A DNA stretch of 23,607 nt from IMG/VR virus record IMGVR_UViG_3300006810_012570, positions 1-23,607 of that record. The stretch is one strand, 5' to 3'. The DNA comes from a virus. Shown here piece by piece: positions 21,713 through 23,607 of the stretch. A program made the position numbers and the translations under genes. The notes beneath the pieces are model-generated. The model did no database searches, was not told where the DNA came from, and saw nothing but the letters and a program-made list of their open reading frames with translations. The stretch's first letter is position 1, and every line of letters starts with the position of its first letter.

Positions 21713-23607
21713 ATGATAGAAAAAGAATATACTGTAATTGTAAAACAGGGTATAGATTTAACTGAAATTGAAGCTGAATTAACAGCGTCAACGGGTGAAG
21801 GTCCTATTCCTAAAAGGAGTGTAGATATTGCTAATGCCCGTCCTGGAAGCCGACGCCAAACACATTTTATGCTGACTGACGAAGAAGCACAGTTATTGAA
21901 GAATGATCCGAGAATACTTGATGTAGAAATACCGCCAGATCAAAGAACTGATATTCAAATTGGTTTGAAATCTACTCAATTGTCAAACTTCACAAAACCT
22001 ATAACACTAGATAGTAATCAATATGTAAATTGGGGCATGAAAAGAACTGTTATGCCTACAAATTTGTACGGAGATTCTAAAGTAACAAATAATAGATATG
22101 AATATGCCCTACAAGGAAGAGGTGTAGATTTAGTTGTCCAGGACAGCGGATTAGAACCTACACATCCTGACTTTCAGTCAGCAGACGGAACTAACAGATA
22201 TCAATACATCGACTGGTATGAAGCTTCGGGCTTGCCTGGTTCTCAAAGTCCAAACTACCACAGAGATTTTGATGGTCATGGTACATTGTGTGCAAGTATA
22301 GTTGCTGGTAAAACATATGGCTTTGCGAAAGAAGCAAACATATATTCAATGAAAATAGCAGGATTAGAAGGCACAGGAGATGCCGGCACTGGAATTAGCC
22401 CTACAAATTGTTTTGATGCAATTAGATTATGGCATGAAGCAAAACCTATTGATCCTGCGACCGGATACAAAAGACCAACAATAATTAATGCAAGTTGGGG
22501 GTATTTCAGTCAACTAATTGGTGATCCTACAAGTGGTAATTATAGAGGTACTAGTTGGGTTTATGGTGTGGATTATTCAAATGATGGTACTCTATGGCTA
22601 GGTACTGGTTTAGTAGTACCTTTGTCAGGATCCACAAGGTTTATTCCTCTAAGAGTTTCTTCTATAGATGCAGATGTTGAAGATGCAATAGATAGCGGTA
22701 TACACGTTTTTATTGCTGCAGGTAATGATTATTTCAAAGGTGATATTAGCACCGGACTTGATTATAATAACACAGTAGTATACGGTTCAAGTACGTATTT
22801 TTATCATAGAGGTTCTAGTCCTCATTCAGATGAGGCGTTTATTGTAGGCAATATCAATACGAATACATACAACGATAACGGCGTAGACAAAGATAGAACA
22901 GCAAGTTCTAGTAGTAGAGGTCCTAGAGTAAATATTTGGGCACCAGGTACAAATATAGTTGCGGCAACTAGCACAATCAATAACAAAACAGATGCAGAAT
23001 ATCCATTAAATGAAAACTTTAGAATAGGTATTAATAGTGGTACAAGTTTTGCTGCACCTCAAGTTTGTGGAGTAGCAGGATTACATCTTGAAGCACAACC
23101 AGGAGCAACACCTGCACAACTTAAAACAAAAATGGAGGCAGATGCAAAGCCGTTGATGTATGATGGTGGTACAGACTATAATCAGATTAGTACGAATCTA
23201 ATGGGAGCATCTAATAAAATTTTATTTTCAAGATATGCAAGACAGCCTGTAGAAGTGAACGGAGCAAATCTTAAATTACAGGGAATTTTCCCTAATTATA
23301 CTCCTGCAGAAGTTCCAGCAGTACCAGTAGTAGAAGCAGATCCAGAATACAACAATGGTGCAATTATTAATGTTGTTGGCGATGGTAGTGACTTCTTTAA
23401 ACGGGAAGTTACTGTAAATGGTGTAAGGATAATGGGTGCTGGCACAGTAGGCGGACAAACAGCAGTTCCAGATGCGTGGTTAGAAAAAGTAGCACGTATG
23501 TTTGAATTGTTTACAGATCCAAATGGCGCAGGTATTAACGAAGAATACCAAAGAAACTTAATCAAAACACTAAGTGGCGACACAGGAACTTATCACGCAG
23601 GCTTACC
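21713..23607 (+). CDS. Subtilisin-family serine peptidase/virion-associated protein, 3'-truncated
   Basis: The frame is open from ATG 21713 to the window end (631 codons visible). An N-terminal region of about 130 residues with a propeptide-like EYTVIVKQGIDLTEIEAELT precedes an S8 catalytic domain. The triad is D144 (VVQDSGLEPTHPDF), H189 (DGHGTLCASIVAG) and S445 (SGTSFAAPQVCGVAG), with oxyanion Asn N338 in AAGND. All are present, so it should be active. After about residue 500 comes a different, non-peptidase part with VTVNGVRIMGAGTVGGQTAV and DAWLEKVARMFELFTD, which looks like a virion structural module. It may process prohead, tail or fibre proteins or degrade host surface protein. No signal peptide is seen. 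The start follows the upstream stop by one base. Confidence 0.9.
   Translation, partial: MIEKEYTVIVKQGIDLTEIEAELTASTGEGPIPKRSVDIANARPGSRRQTHFMLTDEEAQLLKNDPRILDVEIPPDQRTDIQIGLKSTQLSNFTKPITLDSNQYVNWGMKRTVMPTNLYGDSKVTNNRYEYALQGRGVDLVVQDSGLEPTHPDFQSADGTNRYQYIDWYEASGLPGSQSPNYHRDFDGHGTLCASIVAGKTYGFAKEANIYSMKIAGLEGTGDAGTGISPTNCFDAIRLWHEAKPIDPATGYKRPTIINASWGYFSQLIGDPTSGNYRGTSWVYGVDYSNDGTLWLGTGLVVPLSGSTRFIPLRVSSIDADVEDAIDSGIHVFIAAGNDYFKGDISTGLDYNNTVVYGSSTYFYHRGSSPHSDEAFIVGNINTNTYNDNGVDKDRTASSSSRGPRVNIWAPGTNIVAATSTINNKTDAEYPLNENFRIGINSGTSFAAPQVCGVAGLHLEAQPGATPAQLKTKMEADAKPLMYDGGTDYNQISTNLMGASNKILFSRYARQPVEVNGANLKLQGIFPNYTPAEVPAVPVVEADPEYNNGAIINVVGDGSDFFKREVTVNGVRIMGAGTVGGQTAVPDAWLEKVARMFELFTDPNGAGINEEYQRNLIKTLSGDTGTYHAGL

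Overview
This window is very probably a piece of a tailed marine phage (T4-like myovirus, cyanophage/pelagiphage style) or an assembled viral contig from the ocean. The evidence is AT-rich DNA with almost no intergenic space, virion genes (glycine-rich fibre or adhesin proteins, a tail assembly chaperone, a fibre-like structural protein, a subtilase-bearing protein), T4-type late-promoter octamers (N-ATAAATA/CTAAATA) in front of gene blocks, and phage-encoded GroES/GroEL. The host cannot be named from this sequence: no photosynthesis genes, tRNA, integrase or replication genes are visible.

Layout. 1-1762 (+): two tandem glycine-rich proteins, the first cut by the window edge. 1759-18377: an accessory island in alternating strand blocks. 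It holds five flavin-dependent (tryptophan-type) halogenases, called Hal-1 to Hal-5 here, and eleven proteins that look like non-heme Fe(II)/2-oxoglutarate (2OG) oxygenases of several subfamilies. It also holds two related proteins of unknown function that flank Hal-2, and it ends with a tail assembly chaperone. 18374-20349 (-): groES-groEL under a perfect TATAAATA late promoter. 20449-23607 (+): a fibre-like virion protein with a cupredoxin-like motif, then a subtilisin-family protein cut by the window end.

Blocks within the island. Minus 6204->1759: unknown 242-aa protein, Hal-2, unknown 213-aa protein, Hal-1. Plus 6275->8665: four oxygenases. Minus 10128->8644: Hal-3. Plus 10176->10787: one oxygenase. 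Minus 13993->10764: Hal-4, oxygenase, oxygenase fused to a DUF6817-like domain. Plus 14048->18377: oxygenase, Hal-5, three PKHD/P4H-type oxygenases, tail chaperone. Three of the four divergent junctions in the window place a halogenase block back to back with an oxygenase block. All four convergent junctions overlap by 4-24 bases, so none has room for a terminator between genes.

Interpretation. Flavin-dependent halogenases are known from cyanophages (VirX1 of phage Syn10, an iodinating enzyme), and 2OG oxygenases are common cyanophage genes. Five halogenases and eleven oxygenases interleaved in about 16 kb is far beyond that. The set fits a dedicated halogenation/hydroxylation system, acting either on phage virion proteins (the glycine-rich fibres next door are candidate substrates) or on a host metabolite or protein. 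No flavin reductase, carrier protein or exporter is visible, so reduced flavin would have to come from the host or from elsewhere in the genome. The substrate is unknown, and any statement about it is inference.
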